Shown: positions 7,862-17,221, counted from the first letter of the stretch. The stretch: 37,587 nucleotides of DNA from Peptococcaceae bacterium (GCA_009778595.1 WRJI01000014.1:1-37587); one strand, 5' to 3'. Program-made: numbers and translations. Notes: a model not told the origin generated them from the sequence alone.

Positions 7862-8560
7862 TTACGACTCTTGAAGCTTATCCTGCTGTTGTACATAGCG
7901 CGCTGCGGCCTCCCGCAAGTACCCGTGATCCGCACAGAGCCTTTCTATTTCCGCATCTGTATCGGCAATACGCTGGGCAATCTTCTTCGGGGTAACAACA
8001 AAATCTTCCCCCAACAACTTGAAGACCCTCTCGCATTTTGATTGCATAATCTTGGGATCGGATACATCTCTATTCATCCCCGCACCTTCAAGACCTTTGC
8101 GCATGCTTTCCGCAAACTGATAAGCCGGCATAAGCAAAACACGGGCAAACAAGTCAGCCTGCCTGTCAATTTCTCTTTTCTCAGGATCGTTCTGTAATTC
8201 AATATATTCCGGTGTTGCGTGTTCAAAACAAGCATCCGTTAAGTCGTTTCTTTTTCCTTTGTGAATAAAAAAATGCCCTATTTCATGCGCAATGCCCCGC
8301 CGACGGCGTTCAAGAGGTATATCCTCATTGTACCCGATTAGGCGATGTCCGCCCACCTCTTCTATCTCATTTTTCTCGTCCACGATGATAAAGCTTTGGA
8401 TAAAAGACTTTGTTTGACACGAATGAACAGAGAACCCATGCTCGATAGCAAGAGCTGTAACATCAAGATTATTGTTAGTGAAATCAAAGGCACTTGCACG
8501 CACTTCATTGGCGCAGGCGCGGATTTGTTCGTCCTTCATGGTCGATTGTGTCAGGGCCAT
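7862..8560 (-). CDS. ImmA/IrrE-family metallo-endopeptidase
   Basis: With the start at 8560 (AAGGTG seven bases before ATG) the protein has 232 residues. The zinc motif is AHEIGHFFIH (HEIGH at residues 92-96), followed by a conserved downstream helix (REIDRQADLFARVLLMP) that supplies the third ligand. ImmA-type proteases cleave repressors of mobile elements or stress regulons and are usually coded next to an XRE-family repressor. No such repressor gene is adjacent: upstream is a terminator and a surface-repeat gene, downstream the convergent SWEEK-repeat gene. It is therefore an orphan in this window. A C-terminal helical segment (about 185-230) may bind a partner. Confidence 0.88.
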   Translation of the reverse strand: MALTQSTMKDEQIRACANEVRASAFDFTNNNLDVTALAIEHGFSVHSCQTKSFIQSFIIVDEKNEIEEVGGHRLIGYNEDIPLERRRRGIAHEIGHFFIHKGKRNDLTDACFEHATPEYIELQNDPEKREIDRQADLFARVLLMPAYQFAESMRKGLEGAGMNRDVSDPKIMQSKCERVFKLLGEDFVVTPKKIAQRIADTDAEIERLCADHGYLREAAARYVQQQDKLQES

Positions 8561-8714
8561 ATAATTCACCTTCATCATGGAATATTGTTATGCTTTTATA
8601 TAGGGATTATACTTGGTATCGCTACATATAGCAAGCCTTGTGATGATCAATTCTACAACAGGCAATCCTGTGATCTGCTTGTATCCAATCCAGCTACACA
8701 ACACAGGTGTGTAC

Positions 8715-8752
8715 AAAAGGCGGCTTTAAGCATCTGCCCATAGCCGCCTTTT
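8715..8752 (-). terminator. Intrinsic terminator after the surface repeat gene
   Basis: A perfect 10-bp stem (AAAGGCGGCT / AGCCGCCTTT) around a 16-nt loop is flanked by A- and T-runs, so it could work on both strands. It lies about 70 bp past the stop of the minus-strand repeat gene. Confidence 0.8.
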
Positions 8753-8822
8753 ACCTGTTCGCTAAATGCTGTGACACAAATCTGTAACATCACTGCGACA
8801 TCATCAGAAGTTCATTCCACAC

Positions 8823-10453
8823 TTAGAAACCTGACTTGGGCACGCCGACCTTATTCTTCTCATCGTCATCACCGTCATCATCATCATCGTCGTCATCATC
8901 GTCATCGTCGCTGCCGTTATCAATATCATACTGAGCGGTAACCGTCAGATCGCTGATGATGAGATTAAAGGCTTTGTCCCATCCAACGAATTTGTAGCCA
9001 ATCCTGCTGGGTGCCGCCGGCGCAGTCGCGGCATTGCCATGACCAACTGCCTGATCTTTCAGAAGAGTCCCGTTCCAATCAACAAACTTCACAAAATACG
9101 TTACGCCTCCGTAACCCAGCGCCGGGATAATGACCCTATTAGTCTCCTCACAGCGGCTACACTTAAAGAGATCATAACCATCCTCATCGCGGGTTGCATC
9201 TTGATGATCAACAAGGACGCTGAAGTCATGGCCAAGGGCCGCCACATAACTATCCACCATGGTATGGCTGACATCATTCCCGCAGACATGGGTCGTATAC
9301 CCTTGATCCGAACAATTTGGAACGGTCATTATATCGCTCCAAGCATGACCTGTCGCCGGGAAACCGACTCTATTGGTCTCATCACAACGGATGCATTTGA
9401 AGAGGTCACAACCCTCTTCTTCGCAGGCCGCATCTTTGTGATCAGCCAGGACGCTGAATTCATGGCCGAGGGCAGGCACATAGCTGTCTATATAATTGTG
9501 ATCGCTGTTCTTAGCACAAGTATGGGTTGTGTAACCCTGTTCTGTACAGTTCGGTGGCGTCACCATCTCAGTCCAGGCATGACCTGTCGCCGGGTAATCA
9601 GCTCTATTTGTCTCATCACAACGAACACATTTGAAGAGATCATAACCATCTTCTTCACATGACGCTTCTTTTTGGTCAACCAGGACGCTGTAATCGTGGC
9701 CCAACGCCAAAACGTTGCTATCCACATAGTTGTGGGCACTGTTGTTAGCGCAAACATGGGTCGTGTACCCTTCCCCTGTACAGGTGGGAGGCGTAACAAC
9801 CTCGCTCCAGTTATGGCTGGTTCCGGGGATTACGATTGTATCGGTCAAGTCACAACGGCCACATTTGAAAACATCATAGCCGTCGCCGCCTTCTTCGCAA
9901 GTCGCATCTTTATGATCAATCAGAACACTGAAGTCATGGCCAAGAGCCGGAACGCGGTTATCCATATAGTTGTGGGCACTGTCGTTAGCGCACATATGCG
10001 TCGTGTAGCCCTCTTCAGTACAGGTGGCCGGTGTCACTGTGTCACTCCAGGCATGTCCGAGTGCCGGATAATCGACTGTATTGGCCAATCCACAACGGCT
10101 ACAATTGTAAATGCTGAACCCGGCAACTTCACAGGTCGCATCTTTACTGTCAACCAAAACGCTGAAGTCATGACCGAGAGCAGCCACATAGTTATCCGCA
10201 TAATTATGAGCACTGTCATTGGCGCAATCATGGGTTGTGTATCCCTGCTCTGTGCAATCGGGAGGCGTCATTCCCTGATGTTCAACTCTCTGGCCATCTT
10301 TGCGATGGAAGTACGATCTCTGGTGCTATTCGGTTCATTACCTGCGGCTGCTGCGGTTGCTGCAGTTGGCGCTTGATACGTAATCATGGTGGTTATTCCA
10401 AGAACTAATGCAATAATCAATGAGGCCGGTAGTGCGATGTGATATTTTCTCAT
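8823..10453 (-). pseudogene. Frameshifted secreted Cys-repeat protein with InlB-type repeat and lost anchor
   Basis: The minus-strand ATG at 10453 (GGGGGAAAAG upstream) encodes a signal peptide (ALPASLIIALVLGITTMI), but this frame stops at 10268. The main frame, open from an overlapping ATG at 10271, lacks a signal peptide. It encodes five copies of a 77-79-residue unit with the pattern VTPxxCTxxGYTTHxCxN, ALGHDFSVLxD, and FKCxRCxETN. This is followed by an InlB B-repeat-like module (VKFVDWNGTLL, GYKFVGWD), a run of Asp residues and the end VPKSGF. Similar tails in related proteins continue as a sortase signal with membrane helix; here a stop follows at once. As read, the protein would be neither exported nor anchored. 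The ATGA overlap might allow coupling, but decay is the simpler view. Confidence 0.7.
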
Positions 10454-10703
10454 GATCTTTTCCCCCAAGTTTTTATCTTTCGATCTAGAAAAGGTATCTT
10501 ATCTTATCTCCGTCTCAATCGATAATGTAGCATGTAACAGAACAGAAGGATAATATGCTTGTAGAAGTCGCAAATAGTCGATCGAAATAAGCCTGCCCGG
10601 AAGCAAGTATTTACCATATGCTGACTTTTTCATAGCGTTCCGGCAAATTATGTTCCATCAATGTAATAATTCGTAGCATGCCACAAGATTATTGGGGGGA
10701 TTT

Positions 10704-11600
10704 TTATATTTTTTCAAGCAAATTTGCATACTCATCAAAACGATCCAGTATTTTGACCTCAGCATCGTTCAACTCTAATTCTTCTATGATTTGCTCGCGG
10801 GTTTTGTTTTTCAGCATTTTTCTGTGAATGAGGTGGACTAGAACTCTGAGTTCGCCTTCTTCTCTGCCTTCTCTTCGTTTCTCCTCAAGCCATCCCTTCT
10901 TATCCGCTACCTCAAAAAAATATTCTGTCGCTGTACTCATATTCATAACCTCCATAAAGATCAATTTGTTCGCCTGCCGTACCCGATCCAGATACACATT
11001 ATTCATTTCGAGGATTCTCTGTTCCCTATGAGCGCTAAGAATACTCATAACATCGTCAAAACTGAGTTTGCTGCCCAAGTTCTTGAGAAAGAGGTTGTCT
11101 TCCTTCGAGAGTCTGTTGCGTTCCAACAATTGAACCGGAAAGATCTCTCCCTCTATATAATATATCCCACCGCCTTTATCATCAACTGTTAATTTTCGCT
11201 CACCTTCCAGGCTCTTTATAAGCTCCCTTGGATGCTTGGTAAAAGCAAAGGTTAATGTGATGTCGCTCTTGGGCACTCCCTCGAAAACGCTATAGAGTAA
11301 TCCGTATGCCAAAACTTTATCATAGTCTGATACTGTTAGCGAATCTGTCTCTGATTTATACTCAAAAATGTTATGATTCCTGAAGATTCGACCAATATTT
11401 TTCTCGATCCGCACTTCCCTTTCCTTCTTAATTATGAGAACATCAATTTTAAGCGCTTCTTTGCTTAGCAGATGCTCATTCTCATACATCAAGACATCCC
11501 TGTATTCCAAAAATTCCAATTGAAGTGCCGCGCAAAAGGCCTCGTGCCAATAGATCTTCTGCTGTTTTTTACTATCTGATTCCTTCAAATTCGTCTCCAC
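10704..11600 (-). CDS. Rpn-like PD-(D/E)XK nuclease family protein
   Basis: This 298-residue protein has a likely nuclease core near its N-terminus: Asp in KIDVLII (D53) and Glu-x-Lys in NIFEYKSE (E80, K82), followed by DKVLAYGLLY. A middle region and a charged C-terminal helix rich in Glu/Arg (EEKRREGREEGE) and a terminal helix (TREQIIEELELNDAEV) are as in Rpn-type proteins. Such proteins promote recombination or limit phage, and they occur in many copies in Clostridia. The start is GTG at 11600 close to GAGGG, or TTG at 11588 with a better-spaced GTGGAG site. It appears intact, unlike the three Rpn fragments elsewhere in the window. It is monocistronic. Confidence 0.75.
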   Translation of the reverse strand: METNLKESDSKKQQKIYWHEAFCAALQLEFLEYRDVLMYENEHLLSKEALKIDVLIIKKEREVRIEKNIGRIFRNHNIFEYKSETDSLTVSDYDKVLAYGLLYSVFEGVPKSDITLTFAFTKHPRELIKSLEGERKLTVDDKGGGIYYIEGEIFPVQLLERNRLSKEDNLFLKNLGSKLSFDDVMSILSAHREQRILEMNNVYLDRVRQANKLIFMEVMNMSTATEYFFEVADKKGWLEEKRREGREEGELRVLVHLIHRKMLKNKTREQIIEELELNDAEVKILDRFDEYANLLEKI

Positions 11601-11771
11601 CCCTCTTTTTTGACTTGGCCAGATACGTCATAATATCAGCCGCATACCGATATATTAGATCAATTGTTTTAATATGTCAAATAAGAGATTATGAGGTGCC
11701 CACCCGGACTCAGCGTCAATCAGAATAGCATATGTTGATCCCGCTAATTCAATCGTGATTCAGTAAACGGA

Positions 11772-11794
11772 GAGAGGGGCAAGAAGCCCCTCTC
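11772..11794 (-). terminator. Terminator hairpin after the thioester surface gene
   Basis: A perfect 9-bp stem (GAGAGGGGC / GCCCCTCTC) with a five-base loop lies about 40 bp past the stop of the large surface gene. The following T-run is weak, so termination strength is uncertain. Confidence 0.65.
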
Positions 11795-11832
11795 AACAAG
11801 CACACTTATTTCAATTCCAATGTGAGAATTGA

Positions 11833-14205
11833 TTATTTGATCTTGATTATGGTCGTTTCCACCAGTTCATTCGTAATGTCCGGCAACCATTTTATTACTG
11901 AACCAAGGTCGATAGTTTGCGCGAAACTCTCACTGAAATCGACAACGGTTGTCTCCCCGGCAACAATTTCAAAATCCTCAGTCTCTACCACCGATACCTT
12001 ATCGATCGGATTGTAGTAGGTGAAAGTAGCCTGATAAGTTCCGGGCTGCAATTGATTCCAGGTATCTTCCTCTACAAGATTGCCTTCGGAATCATAAACC
12101 ATGATATCGACGTTTATTGATCGTGGTTCTAAGGTCTTCGAAACAGATTTCTCATCAACCTTATACTCCTTCACATCTTCCCACTCGCGTGGTTCTCCCT
12201 CACCGATATTAATACCATAATCAAACTTAAGATTATCAAAGTGGACATAGAGATATATGACATCGGTTTCTGCGTCCAATGTCAAATCAAGCACAGCCTT
12301 ATTATTATGGTTGAAATCGTTTTGTGAATGAACATTTCCATTTGTAGGCGCGAATTCAGTATCGGATGCCAAGACACCGAATTTAGCCGCGGAAAACGCA
12401 TCATTAAAAGACACTTCAAGTTTTCCACCGTTGTAGATGACGCTTCCTTCACCGACTTTATCCAATTTGTTTCCTTCTACCAGAGTCAGGGGAATGCTCT
12501 CCCCCGCCAGCAAATCAGTCACATTTAATTTCGCGAAAGTGAAATGATTAGAGTTCTTGACTATGCTCTCATTTGCTGCCAACTGGTCTTCCGTCGTAGC
12601 GGTCACGGAGCTATAAGACGGTGATAACCATTGGGTGTTCTCGCGATAAGGTGTGATTTCTCTTTGCCAATTCTCAATAATCTTTTCCAAGGTGATTGTC
12701 AGCTCAACACTCGCGTTAATGGCCAGTTCGCCGGTAAGGGGTTGCAACTTGTTTTCAAAACCGGTTTTGCCATAGATGGGAACAAGCTGGGGCTGGCAGT
12801 CAGAATAGTCGTGCCCATGTTCACAGATCATATAGACAACATCAACGATTTTGCCAGATCCACTGTGGTTCTTGTAATTGTTAAGAACATCCTCAACAGC
12901 TGCTTTTGCCCCGGTTATTCCTGCCACACTTCCTTTCCCAGCTTCAATAGCAGCCCAATCGATGCTGTCAAATTCGCCTGAAGGATATTCGATGGCACCC
13001 AGCAAGTACCAAGTCACAATCTGAGTGATAGCTCTGTTGTCAGCCAAGGATCCTTCAAACGTGTCTTCAATATAGTTGAAAGCTTTCACAAAATCAGCGA
13101 ATTCCGCTGAATCCCTATCCATTCTCTCCGCCACCAGATACCCGACGCAACTCAAACCGCTTTGGCCAGCAAAAGCCCGTGAACCGGCGTTAGCACAGAA
13201 GGACGCATACCCTTCTCCGCTATCTGTGTTGGTAACCCCAATCGGGAAGATGTCGCCGGTATTGTTCAATCCGGGATATCCCAAAACATAACCGCTCCCA
13301 TGCCCGTTCACGATGGTGTAGAACGCATCATAATCAAATTCCACACTGCCGCCATACGTTACACCGTTTGCTATGAGGAGATACATGACATCAGCCTGTT
13401 CGAAAACCTTTTCGCCTTCCTCCGTCAGAACCTCTTCAATAGCATACCACCCATCATCGAGATTGCCGAATGTAAAGACATCACCATCCAGAATGGCTTT
13501 TGCTACAGGTGTTAGTCCCTCAATCGGTGCTCTGTCCGCATCAACTTTGTAGAGATAGAAGCCTTCAATAAGATCGGCAATACCATAGTCTGTTCCCTCA
13601 ACCCAAGCCGTGATCTCGACGCCTTCCACAGTTTTTACCAGGGAGATGCTGCCCTTGGGACTGCCTATTTTGGGTGTTCCCGGATTATATCCGCTAATGT
13701 TGAAGTTAACATTGCCGGCTTCTGTCGTCTTTAAGAAGCTTTCGCTCTCATTATTGTTGCCTTTGTTCTCATAAGCAATTTCCCAGCCATAGGGTGCCAC
13801 AATAACCCAGCCCATGTTGTTGCCGCCGCCGTTGACTGAAGGGCCCATGTCCGGCGTCCACTCAAACTGTTCGCCGTTGGTAAAGGTTATCTGCATGCTT
13901 GTGATAGAGTTGAAGTTCTTTCCCGAATAGACAAGGTGCCAGGTTTCCGGGGTCGCAGTGCCCGCATAATCAGCTTCGATTTTGAAGACATTCTGCCAGC
14001 CTGCTTCTTTGAAACTGCTGCCGCTTCCTTTAAGATAAACCGTTTCCTCTGTGGCAACAGAACTCCCGTTCCCATTCCCGTTCCCATTCCCACTATTCCC
14101 ATTGTTCCCATTGTTCCCGTTAGCCGCTGACGCCGTTATCGTAAACGCCAGCAACATGACCATCGCGAGAACCAAAACCAATCCTTTTTTGATCGCTGAA
14201 TCCAT
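11833..14205 (-). CDS. Secreted thioester-domain (TQXA) surface protein
   Basis: The 790-residue protein has a signal peptide (cleavage near residue 27), a Gly/Asn-rich linker (28-48), a beta-rich domain, a Cna-B-like stretch (SISLVKTVEGVEITAW, FTFGNLDDGWYAIEEV) and then a probable thioester domain. The markers for the last are FCAN (C337) and TQIVTW (Q395), which match the Cys and the Thr-Gln-x-x-x-Trp motif of TQXA domains; these form an internal Cys-Gln thioester that binds host or surface amines. Further beta-rich modules follow. No LPXTG signal or C-terminal membrane helix is present, so attachment is unclear. It has an AGGGGGG site and its own terminators on both sides, and it lies downstream of sigI-rsgI. 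Confidence 0.8.
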   Translation of the reverse strand: MDSAIKKGLVLVLAMVMLLAFTITASAANGNNGNNGNSGNGNGNGNGSSVATEETVYLKGSGSSFKEAGWQNVFKIEADYAGTATPETWHLVYSGKNFNSITSMQITFTNGEQFEWTPDMGPSVNGGGNNMGWVIVAPYGWEIAYENKGNNNESESFLKTTEAGNVNFNISGYNPGTPKIGSPKGSISLVKTVEGVEITAWVEGTDYGIADLIEGFYLYKVDADRAPIEGLTPVAKAILDGDVFTFGNLDDGWYAIEEVLTEEGEKVFEQADVMYLLIANGVTYGGSVEFDYDAFYTIVNGHGSGYVLGYPGLNNTGDIFPIGVTNTDSGEGYASFCANAGSRAFAGQSGLSCVGYLVAERMDRDSAEFADFVKAFNYIEDTFEGSLADNRAITQIVTWYLLGAIEYPSGEFDSIDWAAIEAGKGSVAGITGAKAAVEDVLNNYKNHSGSGKIVDVVYMICEHGHDYSDCQPQLVPIYGKTGFENKLQPLTGELAINASVELTITLEKIIENWQREITPYRENTQWLSPSYSSVTATTEDQLAANESIVKNSNHFTFAKLNVTDLLAGESIPLTLVEGNKLDKVGEGSVIYNGGKLEVSFNDAFSAAKFGVLASDTEFAPTNGNVHSQNDFNHNNKAVLDLTLDAETDVIYLYVHFDNLKFDYGINIGEGEPREWEDVKEYKVDEKSVSKTLEPRSINVDIMVYDSEGNLVEEDTWNQLQPGTYQATFTYYNPIDKVSVVETEDFEIVAGETTVVDFSESFAQTIDLGSVIKWLPDITNELVETTIIKIK

Positions 14206-14326
14206 CTCTACAAAACCCCCCTAAAGTGTTTATTCTTCTCGTTTTTCCGGAGCCGAGATCCTCCGCTTGCCACGCTGATTGTGCTTGTCCTGCCCCGCTC
14301 TTCCTTTTCGTCTTCTGTGACACATT

Positions 14327-14355
14327 AAGTATAAATTGTGTATAAAAGTATAAAT
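14327..14355. promoter_or_regulatory. Direct repeat AAGTATAAAT upstream of the thioester gene
   Basis: Two exact copies of AAGTATAAAT (14327-14336 and 14346-14355) start 19 bp apart, about two helical turns, in the long leader region of the minus-strand surface gene. They could be an operator. On the minus strand the same bases give two TATACT boxes, so a promoter role is also possible. Confidence 0.4.
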
Positions 14356-14439
14356 GGTTATGGGCCGACGACCAGGTAAGCGTTTCTCACAATCGCACCG
14401 TCGCGTGAGTGCCAATGAAATGGTTGGCTATAAGTAATA

Positions 14440-14469
14440 TTCGCAGAGGACACATGGTTTTTTGGGGGT
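14440..14469 (-). promoter_or_regulatory. Possible SigI-type promoter before the thioester gene
   Basis: On the minus strand ACCCCC (14469-14464) is followed 20 bases later by CGAA (14443-14440). These resemble the -35 and -10 elements described for SigI in Bacillus and Clostridium. The spacing could not be checked against known sites. It would give a leader of about 220 nt. The rest of 14206-14486 shows only the direct repeats described separately. Confidence 0.35.
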
Positions 14470-14486
14470 TTAACGTGAACAAACAA

Positions 14487-14525
14487 AAAAACATCCGTAT
14501 CATGCGAATCGCGTCGGATGTTTTT
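14487..14525 (-). terminator. Intrinsic terminator after rsgI
   Basis: The arms AAAAACATCCG (14487-14497) and CGGATGTTTTT (14515-14525) form an 11-bp stem with A/T flanks, so it may act in both directions. It lies 27 bp past the rsgI stop and separates sigI-rsgI from the surface gene. Confidence 0.85.
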
Positions 14526-14552
14526 CGGTTCGCAACCGTCGGCAGAGACGTC

Positions 14553-16127
14553 CTATTCGCTTCGTTTCAGCTTTAGAGAATACGCTTGTGTTATATGTGC
14601 CCCCAAGGGCGCCTCAAACCAGCATCCGGTCAAGGCTCGCCCCACATAGCCTTCACCGTTGCCGTAATGCGTGCCCCATTCTGCCGGGATTGTATAGGAT
14701 CCATAGTCGGTATGGCTAACGCCCTCAATGACATAATAGCTCTTGTAGAATGTTGCCGTGAACCGGTCATTCCCGCTTGCTCCGAACTCGATGACCGCGT
14801 ATTCGTTCGTATCCCAGAACCCGTTGGCGAACGCGACGAAGCCGTCGCCCTCCGGGGTGGAGTTGGAGAAATAGCACAGTACCCCTTGATCCCACCATAG
14901 GTCATAATGAGATTTGGAGGGGATCCCGTTATTAATTGTGATGAAAGGCTCCGGTCTGTCAACATCCTTGTTGGGCTTTGGTCCGGAATTCGAATTCGAA
15001 TTTGAATTAGAATTTGAATTCGAACTCGAATTTGAATTTGAATTGGGATTTGAATTCGATTTGGAATTAGCGTTTGAACCGGAACCAGAATTGGAATTCG
15101 AATTCGGATTGGCGTTCGAACCGGAATTCGAATTGGCTTTGGCGTTGGCGTTGGAATTCGCGTTGGTGTTGGCGTTGGCGTTGGCGTTGGAATTCGCGTT
15201 GGAATTGTCATTGGAATTGTTGCCGTCGTTTTGCTTCGCGGTCGAGTTCGCCTTAGCGGCAATCTTCTCATCCTCTATGAGTTTGATAATATCCGAAATA
15301 CCCATCCCTTCGATTCCCTCGATCTCCATCCGGGGATTAAGCTCATGCAGTTCTTCAGCAATCTTAAGCTTTCCCGGAGATATACCATGTTTTAAGGCGC
15401 GGTCACGACCGGCCATATCGGAATAGCTGACAAACACTTTCCCGAACCCTTCCTCAAACAAGATCGTTTCGATCTCAACACATTTCTTTGTGATCGTGTC
15501 CCGGTCTTCATCTTGGCCTACCAGGGTGATGAGGATCTTCTCTCTCCCCTCATCGCTGATATCATACCCCATGCCTTCCGCAAAACGCAGGATCGTGAGA
15601 ATGGTATCGTTGCAGGTGTTTACCCGTTCAGCGAGAGGTTCCGGGCTGCCGGCTTCCATGACACGAATATCCTCAAGCAGGGCATCACCGGCCTCATTCA
15701 CACCGTGTACCTCTTTCACCACGCCCACAGAATCAACAAGCAGTTCTATTGAGGGGTTGATGTCAATATAGACATAATAATCCGAAACCGTATGGGAGGT
15801 CATGATCTCCCCCGTCCGGGACGGCAGGATCAGGATCCCCAGGATCGTGAATAAGATGAGACACGCCGCCACCAAAGAGGCCGATAAGGCAATCCGATTC
15901 TTTGGCAACCATCCCGGCCCCGGTCCCGGCCCGGATACGGGCCCGGATGCGGACGCGGATGCGGACGCGGATACGGGCCCGGATACAGACGCGGGTTCGG
16001 GTGCTACCTGAAAATCAATCTCCGCCCCTATATCCGCTTCTGTGTGGCCACAGACATAATGAAAGCAGCCGTCAGTGTCCATCACATTGACGCCCCTATC
16101 CTTAATTTCGAAGATAATGCCTCTCAT
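14553..16127 (-). CDS. rsgI: RsgI-family anti-sigma-I factor with novel C-terminal domain
   Basis: The 524-residue membrane protein starts with a cytoplasmic RsgI domain (residues 1-42) that holds SigI. A Ser/Ala/Gly/Pro insert (45-72), one membrane helix (about 80-101) and the external RsgI-type module follow. The latter has YVYIDINPSIELLVDS; RsgI proteins self-cleave at the Asn-Pro of this motif (N124-P125). After a helical region comes a stretch of about 100 residues of Asn/Ser/Ala repeats, then a C-terminal domain of about 115 residues rich in Trp, Tyr and Gly (DLWWDQGVLCYF, EYAVIEFGASGNDRFTATF) that I do not recognise. In cellulolytic clostridia this position holds a carbohydrate sensor, so a sensing role is likely but inferred. 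It follows sigI by 45 bp. Confidence 0.92.
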   Translation of the reverse strand: MRGIIFEIKDRGVNVMDTDGCFHYVCGHTEADIGAEIDFQVAPEPASVSGPVSASASASASGPVSGPGPGPGWLPKNRIALSASLVAACLILFTILGILILPSRTGEIMTSHTVSDYYVYIDINPSIELLVDSVGVVKEVHGVNEAGDALLEDIRVMEAGSPEPLAERVNTCNDTILTILRFAEGMGYDISDEGREKILITLVGQDEDRDTITKKCVEIETILFEEGFGKVFVSYSDMAGRDRALKHGISPGKLKIAEELHELNPRMEIEGIEGMGISDIIKLIEDEKIAAKANSTAKQNDGNNSNDNSNANSNANANANTNANSNANAKANSNSGSNANPNSNSNSGSGSNANSKSNSNPNSNSNSSSNSNSNSNSNSNSGPKPNKDVDRPEPFITINNGIPSKSHYDLWWDQGVLCYFSNSTPEGDGFVAFANGFWDTNEYAVIEFGASGNDRFTATFYKSYYVIEGVSHTDYGSYTIPAEWGTHYGNGEGYVGRALTGCWFEAPLGAHITQAYSLKLKRSE

Positions 16128-16172
16128 CGGTCATCGCCTCTTTCAGATGCTGTCATTATTTCGACATTCACC

Positions 16173-16976
16173 TCATTTATCCTTTGAATCATAATCCCTG
16201 TGTGAAACATAACCCCTCAGATGCTCGAAATCTCCCTGGAGTATCATAAGTGACGCTATTATAAAAATGCGTGAACGCTCAATCGTTTTATGGGGTAGTT
16301 TCGTTAACATCGCAATCTTTTTCACAGGATAATAATGCTTCGTCTTCATAATATGTATTATTTCGTCATTTTCGGCGACCTCTTTGGTTATTCGGTCATA
16401 AAGTACGCGGGTCTTTACGTGTTTTGGAGAATGCTTAACCAAGGCATCCATGGTGATGCCCCACGCCTTAAGCTCTTGCTTGAATGCCTCAATCTCGATT
16501 GCGAGATCTCTCTGTCTCTGCTCCGCCTGGAAGGCTTTCAGGGAAACCTCGACAATGGGACGGCTTTCCTCAGTAGGGTTCTCCCTCTCCGGGTCCAGCG
16601 AGATGGTGACAACCTTCTTCTTAGAAAGTGTGCGCAGAGAATCGATCAACCGCCTGTGGACAACCCTCTCCAAAAAAGGGTAAAAATGGCCTTTCTCCGG
16701 ATCATATTTCATGACAGCTTCATGAAAAGCCTGCATCGCCGCAGATTTCATCTCTTCCCGTATCTCTTGCGAACTCCCGACATGCTTGGCTACCCTGCTC
16801 TTAAGATAAGGCTGGAAATCTAATAAGAGCCGCTCGAATTCCCTCTTACTTTTTGCCGCATCTATCGCTCGTCCGTTAAGATCTTGATCCTCCCCATGGG
16901 GTTTCTCCGGTATATCCGTCCCTTTTCCCCCAAAATCACGCTCTGTGTTCTCATTCGAAAATTCCATTGAAATCAA
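16173..16976 (-). CDS. sigI: RNA polymerase sigma factor SigI
   Basis: The 267-residue protein has the compact sigma-I plan. Region 2 includes RVAKHVGSSQEIREEMKSAA, FHEAVMKYDPEKGHFYPF and RRLIDSLRT, followed by the SigI-specific C-terminal region ending in helix-turn-helix-like KKIAMLTKLPHKTIERSRIF. SigI redirects RNA polymerase to wall, heat or polysaccharide-related genes and is held by RsgI until an outside signal arrives. The start is TTG at 16976, with GAGGGG six bases upstream; ATG at 16967 is an alternative. It is co-oriented with rsgI in the usual sigI-rsgI order. Repeat copy B lies just upstream. Confidence 0.93.
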   Translation of the reverse strand: MISMEFSNENTERDFGGKGTDIPEKPHGEDQDLNGRAIDAAKSKREFERLLLDFQPYLKSRVAKHVGSSQEIREEMKSAAMQAFHEAVMKYDPEKGHFYPFLERVVHRRLIDSLRTLSKKKVVTISLDPERENPTEESRPIVEVSLKAFQAEQRQRDLAIEIEAFKQELKAWGITMDALVKHSPKHVKTRVLYDRITKEVAENDEIIHIMKTKHYYPVKKIAMLTKLPHKTIERSRIFIIASLMILQGDFEHLRGYVSHRDYDSKDK

Positions 16977-17034
16977 CAGATACCCCCCTCAACAGAAATG
17001 TTCAAAAGCCGTTCGGCGCCAAGACAGGATATCT

Positions 17035-17137
17035 TAGTAACTTATAGACGCGAAGCGTCAATAAAAAACAAGAAAATCCACATTCTGAATCCTGAATACT
17101 GAATACTGGATACTTGCGGGCAGAGCCCGCGTTAGGA
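17035..17137. repeat. Two-hairpin intergenic repeat, copy B (inverted)
   Basis: Inverted relative to copy A: TAGTAACTTATA, hairpin 2 (GACGC-GAA-GCGTC), core, four CTGAATA-type units, hairpin 1 (GCGGGC-AGA-GCCCGC, 17116-17130) and GTTAGG. It lies between the response-regulator stop and sigI, so a transcript from either neighbour could contain it. Confidence 0.9.
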
Positions 17138-17221
17138 CTCAATACCCTCACTATGTCACAATTTTATCATACTCTCAGACGATTTGCCCGAAGTTATCTA
17201 AAAAGATAGAATCTTCTGTCT

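Noticed and set aside
7513-8041. Other long open frames through the SWEEK region (GKRKxxPAG and GREKP type)
   Set aside because: They are by-products of a 27-bp period. Substitutions silent in the SWEEK frame change residues in these, and they lack better ribosome sites.
14630-15426. Long frames opposite or within the RsgI Asn/Ser linker (Pro/Arg-rich or Glu/Phe-rich)
   Set aside because: They arise from the repetitive linker codons. The RsgI frame has recognised domains and a ribosome site.
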